Source: Akkermansiaceae bacterium UBA1506
GTDB lineage: Bacteria; Verrucomicrobiota; Verrucomicrobiia; Verrucomicrobiales; DEV007
Assembly: GCA_002323995.1 (NCBI GenBank)
Contig: DCQY01000123.1
Coordinates: 51,929 to 62,582 of the forward strand
Length of the DNA: 10,654 bases
Direction of reading: 5' to 3'
Shown: in pieces, positions 1-6,272 of the stretch
How positions within the stretch are numbered: the stretch's first letter is position 1
How the letters are laid out: the number at the start of each line of letters is the position of its first letter
Translations under genes and position numbers: made by a program
Notes under the pieces: model-generated
Database searches by the model: none
The model's input: only the letters and a program-made list of their open reading frames with translations
Told to the model about the DNA's origin: nothing

Positions 1-132
1 GCCAGCAGCCTCCCGATCCGCTGGATTCGCGGAAGTTTCCTATCCTGACAACGGGGCGCAAAACCGGACTACTCCTCCTGATTATTTGGTTCACAGCAGG
101 TGCGAGACCAGTTACAGTCACGCTCCATAGCT
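1..132. other. Left edge: no confirmed gene; open hydrophobic reading frame on +
   Basis: No gene can be assigned with confidence. Frame +3 is open from the window edge to a TGA at 234-236 and encodes a hydrophobic run (GLLLLIIWFTAGA) followed by an Arg/Ser-rich tail. Past position 133 this frame lies over the N-terminal part of the MoxR gene. It could be the end of an upstream gene entering from outside the window, or simply a shadow frame. Frames +1 and +2 stop at 46-48 and 128-130. No clear promoter or Shine-Dalgarno sequence precedes the ATG at 133. Confidence 0.3.
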
Positions 133-1200
133 ATGAGCGAAGATCACTCCTCCGACGGCGCCAAGACCGAATCCGAAAGCAAAACTCAAGCGCCTCCACC
201 CTCGAAATCAGCAGATCAAGACCAGGAAATGGTTGAGAAGCTGAGCCAGGCCCGGATCACGATTGGGAAAGAACTCAGGAAAGTCATTATCGGCCAAGAT
301 GATGTGGTCGACCAAATGCTCATTGCCCTTTTGTCCGGTGGGCACTGCCTGATTACGGGGGCCCCTGGACTCGCGAAAACTCTTCTCGTCAGCACGATTG
401 CCAAGGTTTTCGACCTTTCCTTTAATCGAATCCAGTTCACTCCCGACCTAATGCCTTCGGATATCACTGGCACTGAAATTCTCGAAGAGTCCAATGAAGG
501 CCACCGTGAGCTAGTCTTTAACCGCGGCCCGATCTTCGCCAACCTGATTCTTGCTGATGAGATCAACCGAACCCCTCCCAAAACTCAGGCTGCCCTTTTG
601 GAAGCGATGCAGGAAAAACAGGTCTCTGCGGCTGGCCAGACAATGGAACTAGAAAAACCCTTTTTCGTTCTGGCCACACAGAACCCGATCGAAATGGAAG
701 GAACCTACCCCCTTCCCGAAGCACAACTGGATCGCTTCATGTTCAACATCGTCATCGATTACCTTTCTGAGGACGAGGAAGTTGCTGTGGTCTCACAGAC
801 AACAGGGACCGGCGGAGAACTCGTCGAGTCGATCTTCAGCGGAGAAGATCTCAAGCAGTGTCATGACGTAGTGCGGCAAGTTCCTATCGCCGAGGAAGTG
901 ATCCGCTATGCGGTTCGTATCGCTGCCAACTCGCGCCCGGGCCAGAGTGATACGAACGACTACATCAACGAGTGGGTCAACTGGGGAGCCGGGACCCGAG
1001 CAGGCCAGAGCCTCGTGCTTGGCGCAAAGACAAAGGCACTTCTCGATGGTCGTAGCCACGTTGGCTATGAAGATATCCGTGCCATGGCGGCTCCAGTCCT
1101 TCGTCATCGTATTCTCACAAATTACCGCGCTGAAGCGGAGGGTATCACAATCGATCAGGTCATCGATAAGCTCATTGATTTAACGCCAGAGCGCGTTTAA
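133..1200 (+). CDS. MoxR-family AAA+ ATPase
   Basis: This is a cytoplasmic AAA+ ATPase of the MoxR family. Members usually act with von Willebrand A (VWA) proteins as chaperones that mature or activate other proteins, which fits the DUF58 gene that follows. From the ATG at 133 the protein has 355 residues. Residues 1-33 are acidic, Ser/Pro-rich and probably disordered. The ATPase core follows, with Walker A GAPGLAKT (about 76-83), Walker B LILADEIN (138-145), the family stretch RTPPKTQAALLEAMQE, sensor-1 region LATQNPIE (180-187) and the LDRF arginine-finger region (about 199-202). A C-terminal helical lid contains the ILTNYRAEAEG segment typical of MoxR. The start is uncertain. An upstream GTG at 100 and an internal ATG at 229 are alternatives, and the last would give a 323-residue protein, also normal for the family. 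The family call is very secure; the client protein is unknown. Confidence 0.95.
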   Translation: MSEDHSSDGAKTESESKTQAPPPSKSADQDQEMVEKLSQARITIGKELRKVIIGQDDVVDQMLIALLSGGHCLITGAPGLAKTLLVSTIAKVFDLSFNRIQFTPDLMPSDITGTEILEESNEGHRELVFNRGPIFANLILADEINRTPPKTQAALLEAMQEKQVSAAGQTMELEKPFFVLATQNPIEMEGTYPLPEAQLDRFMFNIVIDYLSEDEEVAVVSQTTGTGGELVESIFSGEDLKQCHDVVRQVPIAEEVIRYAVRIAANSRPGQSDTNDYINEWVNWGAGTRAGQSLVLGAKTKALLDGRSHVGYEDIRAMAAPVLRHRILTNYRAEAEGITIDQVIDKLIDLTPERV

Positions 1201-1250
1201 GCGCGCCCGTAGCCACCCAGTCAAGACTGCGAGAGGCTGAAGAGCTCCAA

Positions 1251-2132
1251 ATGACTTCCAACTACATCGATCCCGGCGCCCTAATGCGGGTGAAGTCATT
1301 GGAGTTGCGCGCCCGCATGATCATGGAAGGGTTCTGGAAGGGACTGCACCGTTCCCCCTTCCACGGATTTTCCGTCGAGTTCAGCGAGTATCGCCCCTAC
1401 TCTCGTGGTGATGACCCCCGCTTCCTAGATTGGAAGGTCATGGCACGGAGCGACCGAGCTTTTATTAAGAAATTTGAAGACGAAACCAATCTTCGCGCTC
1501 ATTTCCTACTCGATCGGAGTCAGTCCATGACTTACGGCTCTGCCAGCTACACCAAGCAGGAATATGCCGCCACTCTCGCCGCCACTCTTTCCTATTTTCT
1601 CATGGGGCAAAACGATGCCGTCGGCTTAACTACTTTTGACCGCAAAGTTGACCAGCATATTCCGGCACGAAACCGCCCCGGACAATTGCGGCGACTCATG
1701 CTCCAACTTGAGAAAGCGCCTGCTGGAAAAAGTACTGACCTTGGGGCAGCGATGAAAGGGCTGCACGAACTTATTCGCAAGCGCAGCCTCATCATCCTGA
1801 TTTCCGATCTGCTGGCCCCCCTTGAGGAACTGGAGAAACAAATCGGCTACCTGGCCGCTGGCGGGCACGATCTCGTGATTTTCCAGACCATGGATCGACA
1901 GGAACTGGATTTTAATTTCGAAAAGGCCGCCCACTATCGCGATACTGAAACGGGCCGAGATCTCTTTATCGATCCTAATATCGCCAGAGCCAGCTACCTT
2001 GACCGGCTCAATACCCACCTCGAGTCTGTTATAAATCTTGCCGGCCGACACGGAGTGAATTACCAATTAGTGCCCACTGACGAACCGCTGGAAAGAGTTC
2101 TTTTCGATTTCGTCTCGCGGCGAACCGGCTAA
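1251..2132 (+). CDS. DUF58 domain protein (VWA-like partner of MoxR)
   Basis: This is a 293-residue protein of the DUF58 family, the usual partner encoded next to MoxR ATPases. The hallmark is the segment EYRPYSRGDDPRFLDWKVMA (46-65), followed by RSDRAFIKKFEDET. After it comes a VWA-like fold with a MIDAS-type motif DRSQSM (88-93, the DxSxS metal-site pattern), a central strand FLLDRS, and a second acidic strand IILISDLL (181-188) that could complete the metal site. There is no signal peptide or membrane segment, so it should be cytoplasmic, unlike longer DUF58 proteins with N-terminal membrane helices. It begins 50 nt after the MoxR stop and is likely co-transcribed. An internal ATG at 1284 is a less likely start. 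The membrane VWA (BatA/BatB) and DUF4159-type genes that often follow are absent; the next gene is unrelated. Confidence 0.93.
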   Translation: MTSNYIDPGALMRVKSLELRARMIMEGFWKGLHRSPFHGFSVEFSEYRPYSRGDDPRFLDWKVMARSDRAFIKKFEDETNLRAHFLLDRSQSMTYGSASYTKQEYAATLAATLSYFLMGQNDAVGLTTFDRKVDQHIPARNRPGQLRRLMLQLEKAPAGKSTDLGAAMKGLHELIRKRSLIILISDLLAPLEELEKQIGYLAAGGHDLVIFQTMDRQELDFNFEKAAHYRDTETGRDLFIDPNIARASYLDRLNTHLESVINLAGRHGVNYQLVPTDEPLERVLFDFVSRRTG

Positions 2133-2162
2133 TCAACCTGACAATACATCAAACTAAATTAG

Positions 2163-3272
2163 ATGCTTACGGACGACCAGAAAGAGAGACTTACCCAACT
2201 AGCGAGCGAGCTGATTAATCAGGAAAACGCCCTCGTTTTAGTGGAACCGCAAGACCGAAGCACCGGTTTTTGGTTTGGGGGAGGAAACGTAGTTCAAGAT
2301 CGAGACGGCTCCATCCTAATTGCAGGCCGCTATCGCAATTACGGTGACTCACGGAAGGGCGTTGGAGCTGGAGAGCGGGGCTTGGAATTAGCCATCTTCC
2401 GTGCCCCTGACATCCGCAGCGAATTTAAAAAGATCAAATCCTTTTCTAAAGCAGATCTGGCTCACAACGGCTTGGATATCGTCTCCATCGAAGGTGTGGC
2501 CCTTCACCTCATGGAAGAGGGCATCGAACTGTTCATTTCGACCGAGAAAGACGCCAAGTATCCAGAAGAGCTTGCCGGTTACCAGAAGCCAGGAGCCGGA
2601 GTCTGGAGTATTGATCGAATTCATGCCGACACGGCGGAGAATCTCAGCCCGGAAAACATCGAGGAAATCATTCCCTTTGGTTCTAAAGATCCCGGTCGGC
2701 TTCACTGCAAGGATCCCTGGGTCTTTGATCTGCCGAACGGCGATTTGGCTCTTGGTTACTGCACCCATCCTTTCACATGGTCGAGCAGCGGCACCGGCTT
2801 ATTACTTCGCCAAGCGGGCTGCGACACCTACGAGAAGGTGACCAACAATCTCCTCCAACGCGGCCCCGTCTGGGATATCGCTGCCGCCCGCGTCACGGAA
2901 CGACTTTCCGTCCCGAAAGTGGGCGCTTTTGCTGATAGTGACAATCTCTCCCTTTACTTCTACGACAGTTGCGAAAGCCTTCGACAACTCGATGAAAATC
3001 CGACTGCGGTATCTCGACCACGCGGGTGGTCGTGCGAAGAAATTGGCGGAATCGCCGTGGGTGATGATCGTGAGTTAACTCAAATTGAGAGTATCTCCAC
3101 GGAGGCACCTCTTTTCGTTTCACCACATGGCACAGGCTGCTCCCGATATATTGCAACGCTCGTGACTGACGAAGGCATCTTCGCAAACTGGCAGCAGAGC
3201 CAACCGGATCTGTGCCAACCACTTGTGGGTCACTTTTTACCCATGAATCGTGTGCACGAAATCCTGGGCTAA
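2163..3272 (+). CDS. Predicted five-bladed beta-propeller protein, glycoside-hydrolase-like (GH43/GH32 superfamily type)
   Basis: This is a 369-residue protein that I cannot assign to a named family. It shows repeated beta-strand segments with blade-like starts: FGGGNVVQDRDGSILIAGRY (38-57), IEGVALHLMEEGIELFIS (109-126), KDPWVFDLPNGDLALGY (183-199) and TEAPLFVSPHGTGCSRYIAT (313-332). This spacing resembles five-bladed glycosidases. KDPWVF recalls the RDP motif of GH32/GH68 and the blade-3 acid of GH43, and TEAPLF recalls the EGP/EC acid motif. D184 and E314 are therefore candidate catalytic residues by inference. No signal peptide is present, so a cytoplasmic substrate is expected. The ATG is preceded immediately by an in-frame TAG (2160-2162), which fixes the 5' limit. 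The gene ends 4 nt before the sugar isomerase gene, suggesting a shared pathway. It may act on a glycoside or sugar derivative, or be a non-catalytic propeller. Confidence 0.6.
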   Translation: MLTDDQKERLTQLASELINQENALVLVEPQDRSTGFWFGGGNVVQDRDGSILIAGRYRNYGDSRKGVGAGERGLELAIFRAPDIRSEFKKIKSFSKADLAHNGLDIVSIEGVALHLMEEGIELFISTEKDAKYPEELAGYQKPGAGVWSIDRIHADTAENLSPENIEEIIPFGSKDPGRLHCKDPWVFDLPNGDLALGYCTHPFTWSSSGTGLLLRQAGCDTYEKVTNNLLQRGPVWDIAAARVTERLSVPKVGAFADSDNLSLYFYDSCESLRQLDENPTAVSRPRGWSCEEIGGIAVGDDRELTQIESISTEAPLFVSPHGTGCSRYIATLVTDEGIFANWQQSQPDLCQPLVGHFLPMNRVHEILG

Positions 3273-3276
3273 CTCC

Positions 3277-4101
3277 ATGCGCCTTTCGCTCAACGCCTCG
3301 ACAATTAAGCCAACCCCCTTGCTGGAGAAAATTCGCGTAACTGGCGAGGCTGGCTACAGAGGTATCGAGCTATGGGCCGTCGAGATCTACGAATATATCG
3401 GTCGTGGCGGTGAAGTCCGCGATGTGGAATTAGCCCTCGAAGACCAGGGACTCCAAGTTCCGGCGTTCATTGCTGTGCGCGGCTGGGGAGACGCCAGTGG
3501 ACTTGATTATAAGGTCGCCATGGAAGAAGCCCGGCGTCGCTTTGAACTCGCTGCGCGCTTCAATGCCCCACTGATGATATGCACACCACCAGTGGCTCAA
3601 GCCGGCTTTGATCAACTGCATGAAGGTTACCGTGACCTGCTGCAAATCGGCAGGGAAACCGGAGTTCAGGCTGTGATGGAATACATCAGCTTTTTTAAAA
3701 GCCTCAACAATCTACCAGACGCCGTCACGGTTCTGGACCGAGCCGGCGCTGATGGCTGTGTGACAATTCTTGACGCCTTTCATAACTGGAACAATAAAAC
3801 AACACTCGAGGACATACAGTCCATTCCTCTGGAACGGATTAGTCACTATCATATCAATGATGCACCGCAAGGGTTACCAAGCGGAGAGCAAAACGACAGT
3901 CACCGGGTCATGGTGGGCGACGGCATCATCGATTTAAAAACCGAACTCACCGTTCTCAAAGAGAAAGGCTACGACAAATGGCTCAGCCTCGAGCTCTTCA
4001 ACGCTGGATGGTGGGCGAAAGACCCTGCGGAAACAGCCAAAGTTGGCATCGAACGCATGCAGGCAATCTGCGAAGAGGTTGGATTCAAAGTGGACGACTA
4101 G
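3277..4101 (+). CDS. Sugar phosphate isomerase/epimerase, IolI-like TIM barrel
   Basis: This is a 274-residue xylose-isomerase-like TIM barrel (AP endonuclease family 2 fold) that probably isomerises or epimerises a keto-sugar or keto-inositol in the cytoplasm. Four candidate metal ligands sit in the expected order: E135 (VMEYIS), D166 (TILDAFHNW), H192 (YHINDAP) and E239 (SLELF). These match the E/D/H/E set of Bacillus subtilis IolI (2-keto-myo-inositol isomerase). The regions around YHINDAP..LP, the DSHRVMVGDGIIDL loop and the C-terminal AETAKVGIERM also parallel IolI, as does the length (IolI has 278 residues). The exact substrate is not readable; no other inositol gene is present, so iolI is not assigned. 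The ATG at 3277 lies 4 nt after the preceding stop, implying translational coupling. An in-frame GTG at 3250 is less likely. The gene ends with tandem stops, TAG TAG (4099-4104). Confidence 0.85.
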   Translation: MRLSLNASTIKPTPLLEKIRVTGEAGYRGIELWAVEIYEYIGRGGEVRDVELALEDQGLQVPAFIAVRGWGDASGLDYKVAMEEARRRFELAARFNAPLMICTPPVAQAGFDQLHEGYRDLLQIGRETGVQAVMEYISFFKSLNNLPDAVTVLDRAGADGCVTILDAFHNWNNKTTLEDIQSIPLERISHYHINDAPQGLPSGEQNDSHRVMVGDGIIDLKTELTVLKEKGYDKWLSLELFNAGWWAKDPAETAKVGIERMQAICEEVGFKVDD

Positions 4102-4550
4102 TAGTCATTCCCACCATGGCTTTTGAATCGGCCGCAAGCTCCGAGGCGACATTCACAAATCTAGCGAGCGGCACTTTCGAGCGCCTGCCCCAAAGATTGC
4201 AGATCCTTGCCCAGCCCAACCGCCGTTGCGCATGAAGAGGAAAAGATCGAAACCGAGAAAAGAGCGACAAAAAGAAAGATAGTAAAAAGCGACTTCATAG
4301 GTCGAATTATACATTTTCATCGTGAATCAAAACCAAAATTTTCTATTTTTTTATGAGGTAGACTCGTCTTTCGCTGGCCACGACCGACATCCGGAAAAGC
4401 AATCGCGTCGACATCGGCAAAAACCCCTGTCAATTCCAGACCCTACGATTCCGGTCGCGCCTTTCCAAAGTGGAACTCAGTGACGAACAGCAATAACAGC
4501 TCAAAAAGCTCGAAACTTGCACAGCCCATAGTTACAGCGATCTTTACCTA
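4102..4550. other. 449-nt gene-free stretch upstream of the PAS–AraC gene
   Basis: No convincing gene, tRNA or strong terminator was found. A 39-codon + frame (ATG 4116 to TGA 4235) has no family resemblance or ribosome-binding site. Positions about 4265-4360 are strongly AT-rich, with TTATAC at 4307-4312, AAAATTTT, and a seven-T run before TATGAGG near 4350. This part could hold the promoter of the PAS–AraC gene, but no good -35/-10 pair stands out. From about 4375 the sequence returns to a mixed composition and includes a near-direct repeat. The stretch could be a long 5' leader or a decayed gene; the sequence does not decide. Confidence 0.5.
4385..4418. repeat. Imperfect direct repeat CGACATCCGG / CGACATCGGC, possible regulator half-sites
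   Basis: CGACATCCGG at 4385-4394 and CGACATCGGC at 4409-4418 share the first seven bases and are followed by similar A-runs. Their starts are 24 bp apart. AraC-type regulators often bind direct half-sites about two helical turns apart, and an AraC gene begins 130 bp downstream, so an autoregulatory site is possible. A ten-base near match in 450 bp could also be chance. Confidence 0.2.
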
Positions 4551-5300
4551 ATGACCGGCAAGCAATGGAACGCAGAATTTTTTTCGGATATTGGAGATCC
4601 TTCCCAGTTGGCCCCATTGTTCGATTCCTTGCCCGAGGTATTCTTCTTTGCGAAGGACCTGCAGGGTCGTTTCACTGCTATTAATAATCCCCTGCTCAGG
4701 ATGATTGGAGTTGCTCGTGAAGAGGTTCTTGGCGCAACCGACTACGATTTCTTCGACCGGGATTTGGCTGATGCGTATCGCAGTGAGGACATGACGGTGA
4801 TGGAAACCGGCGAACCAGTCCTCAATGAATTGTGGTGGGTTCCAAATATAAAAACCGGCGACATTCACTGGTATTACTCTTCAAAAATATGCCTTCGATC
4901 AATTGACGAGAGAGCCATTGGCATCGCAGGGATCATGCGCCCACTAGGGAACGTCGGAGAACTTACTTCAGACTTTCGACAGATGAGCTCGGTCGCGTCT
5001 TACATAGAGACACACTATGCCGAACGACTCACAGTCGAGAATATGGCTGAAGTTGCCCAATGCTCGCCACGACATTTCCAGCGTGTCTTCAAAAGGGTCT
5101 TCAAGACAAGTGCCCTCGAACACCTCATGCGCACCAGGATAAGACATGCCGCCAGCGACCTAATTGAAACCCGCGACAGCCTAAGCACGATCGCCCTGGG
5201 GTGTGGATTCTATGATCAAGCCCACTTTTCTAATCAATTCAAACGCTTCCGTGGCGTGACTCCATCCGCTTATCGAAAGCAATTCAAAGGGCTACCCTGA
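4551..5300 (+). CDS. AraC-family transcriptional regulator with N-terminal PAS domain
   Basis: This is a 249-residue one-component regulator. Residues about 22-132 form a PAS domain: FDSLPEVFFFAKDLQGRFTA (24-43), NNPLLRMIGVAREEVLGATD, and closing strands WYYSSKICLRSIDERAIGIA (107-126). A PAS_4-like sensor for a small ligand or cofactor is implied. Residues about 145-246 form the AraC double helix-turn-helix. The first HTH is around LTVENMAEVAQCSPRHFQRV (160-179), and the second carries the family signature GFYDQAHFSNQFKRFRG (219-235) followed by VTPSAYRK. It is shorter than cupin-type AraC proteins, as expected for a PAS fusion. There is no signal or membrane segment. Targets are unknown; candidates are the upstream sugar genes or the P450 side. 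No good Shine-Dalgarno sequence precedes the ATG. Its last 9 nt overlap the end of the convergent AraC gene. Confidence 0.93.
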   Translation: MTGKQWNAEFFSDIGDPSQLAPLFDSLPEVFFFAKDLQGRFTAINNPLLRMIGVAREEVLGATDYDFFDRDLADAYRSEDMTVMETGEPVLNELWWVPNIKTGDIHWYYSSKICLRSIDERAIGIAGIMRPLGNVGELTSDFRQMSSVASYIETHYAERLTVENMAEVAQCSPRHFQRVFKRVFKTSALEHLMRTRIRHAASDLIETRDSLSTIALGCGFYDQAHFSNQFKRFRGVTPSAYRKQFKGLP

Positions 5301-6152
5301 CAACAACACTGAATCTTGTTTTCGGAAGCCTCTGGGCGACTGCCCTTTGATTCGTTTAAACTGCGCATTGAAATTCGATAGGTTGTTGAAACCGCAGGAG
5401 AACGCGATATCCGAAACTGTTCGATCCGTCTCGATCAAAAACCTAGCTGCTCGACTGATGCGAAACTGAACGAGGTATTCCTGAAAGCTCATGCCAAGGT
5501 GCTGTCCGAAGAATCGACTCAGTGATTGCGGATGAAGTGCGGCAACTCGGGCAACGTCATCTAGTTTGACAGTGTCATTCCAATGCTCTTCAAGATAGCT
5601 AAGCACTCTCTGTAATCGCTTAACTTTTTGTCGATTCGCCGTCCCTTGATACGCGACGCTGGCGATAGGCTTGCGATTTCGATCAGTACTCAAAAATGAG
5701 AGTAATTCAATCAATCCTAGAAGACGCGCTGCACCCCTATTCTCCTCAAAGATCCCCTGCATCAAGGTAATGGCCTCCATCCTGACAGGCATCGAAAAGG
5801 ACCACCCACGGTTTGCTCCATCAAGAAAAGGCACTAGATCTGAAACCTCCGGTAGGGACAGAAAATCATTCCCCAGCATTTCACTACGAAACTGGATGAC
5901 TCGGGCCCGCGCTTTTCCCCGCTGCCAGTTTCGATACTGGTGAGGCACCCATCGCCCGATCAAAACAAGATCGCCCGGACCAAATCCCTCAACTGAGTCC
6001 CCAACCAAACGCTGCCCTTCACTTTCCAGAATCCATGTGAGTTCAAATTCGGGGTGATGGTGGTAGTGACAGTCAAACTCGGACTGGTCGATATCGAGAC
6101 AGACAAACGAGCTACCGGCACCAGGCAAAATGGTCTCACGAGCGGGCTTCAT
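5292..6152 (-). CDS. AraC-family transcriptional regulator with N-terminal cupin domain
   Basis: This is a 286-residue one-component regulator. Residues about 25-90 form a cupin sensor, with FDCHYHHHPEFELTWIL (26-42) and GFGPGDLVLIGRWVPHQYRN (57-76), the usual arm/pocket layout of sugar-responsive AraC proteins. Residues about 178-278 carry the two helix-turn-helix motifs: VKLDDVARVAALHPQSLSRF (195-214), then the signature GFNNLSNFNAQFKRIKGQSP (254-273) and RGFRK. The start codon (complement of 6150-6152) is preceded directly by an in-frame TAG, so the protein cannot begin further upstream. An AAGGAG on this strand (6189-6194) is too far away to serve this start. The gene is divergent from the cytochrome P450 gene, the classic placement for a regulator of its neighbour, and convergent with the PAS–AraC gene. 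The inducer is probably a sugar, by family, but is unidentified. Confidence 0.93.
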   Translation of the reverse strand: MKPARETILPGAGSSFVCLDIDQSEFDCHYHHHPEFELTWILESEGQRLVGDSVEGFGPGDLVLIGRWVPHQYRNWQRGKARARVIQFRSEMLGNDFLSLPEVSDLVPFLDGANRGWSFSMPVRMEAITLMQGIFEENRGAARLLGLIELLSFLSTDRNRKPIASVAYQGTANRQKVKRLQRVLSYLEEHWNDTVKLDDVARVAALHPQSLSRFFGQHLGMSFQEYLVQFRISRAARFLIETDRTVSDIAFSCGFNNLSNFNAQFKRIKGQSPRGFRKQDSVLLSG

Positions 6153-6191
6153 CTAACGTTATCATACCGTAAAATAAGCTAGAAATCTCCT

Positions 6192-6197
6192 TATAAT
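6192..6197 (+). promoter_or_regulatory. Putative -10 box (TATAAT) for the P450 gene
   Basis: This is an exact TATAAT consensus hexamer 75 nt upstream of the ATG at 6273. No TTGACA-like hexamer lies 16-18 bp upstream, so transcription may need an activator, plausibly the divergent AraC protein. Initiation near 6204 would exclude the in-frame GTG at 6198 as a start and supports ATG 6273. Confidence 0.4.
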
Positions 6198-6208
6198 GTG
6201 AAAATACC

Positions 6209-6223
6209 ATCACTATTGGTGAT
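6209..6223. repeat. 15-bp inverted repeat ATCAC-N5-GTGAT, candidate operator
   Basis: ATCAC (6209-6213) and GTGAT (6219-6223) are perfect 5-bp arms separated by TATTG. The repeat starts 12 bp after the putative -10 box, overlapping the predicted early transcript of the P450 gene. Its placement suits an operator for a repressor or a regulator dimer. AraC proteins more often use direct repeats, so another regulator could be involved, and short inverted repeats also occur by chance. Confidence 0.3.
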
Positions 6224-6272
6224 TCGCCCATTTTGCAGCAACCAACCGGAAGGATATCTTTACGCTTCCCCC

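Larger units (their letters stand above)
6153..6272. promoter_or_regulatory. Divergent control region between cupin–AraC and P450 genes
   Basis: These 120 nt must hold the promoters of two divergent genes. They are AT-rich from about 6153 to 6215. On the + strand there is a perfect TATAAT (6192-6197) without a good -35, as expected for an activator-dependent promoter. On the - strand TATGAT (complement of 6161-6166) is a possible -10 that would give an almost leaderless AraC transcript. ATACC occurs twice, at 6164-6168 and 6204-6208, 40 bp apart. GGAAGGA (6248-6254) is a purine-rich stretch 18 nt before the chosen P450 start, farther than a normal ribosome-binding site. Confidence 0.55.

Noticed and set aside
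1626..2066. Minus-strand open frame (146 codons) inside the DUF58 gene
   Set aside because: It is antisense to the conserved VWA-like region and shows no family resemblance.
4091..4106. GACTA-G-TAGTC palindrome at the isomerase stop as a terminator
   Set aside because: A 5-bp AT-rich arm with a one-base centre and no T-run cannot form a useful terminator hairpin; it mainly reflects tandem TAG stops.
4116..4235. 39-codon + frame just after the isomerase gene
   Set aside because: No ribosome-binding site, no recognisable motif, and ordinary length for a chance frame.
4085..4270. 61-codon minus-strand frame spanning the end of the isomerase gene
   Set aside because: It overlaps a real gene, has low-complexity basic composition and no supporting signal.
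6198..6272. GTG at 6198 as the P450 start, adding 25 residues
   Set aside because: The GTG directly abuts the TATAAT box, so it would precede the likely transcript start; the added residues lack P450 character.
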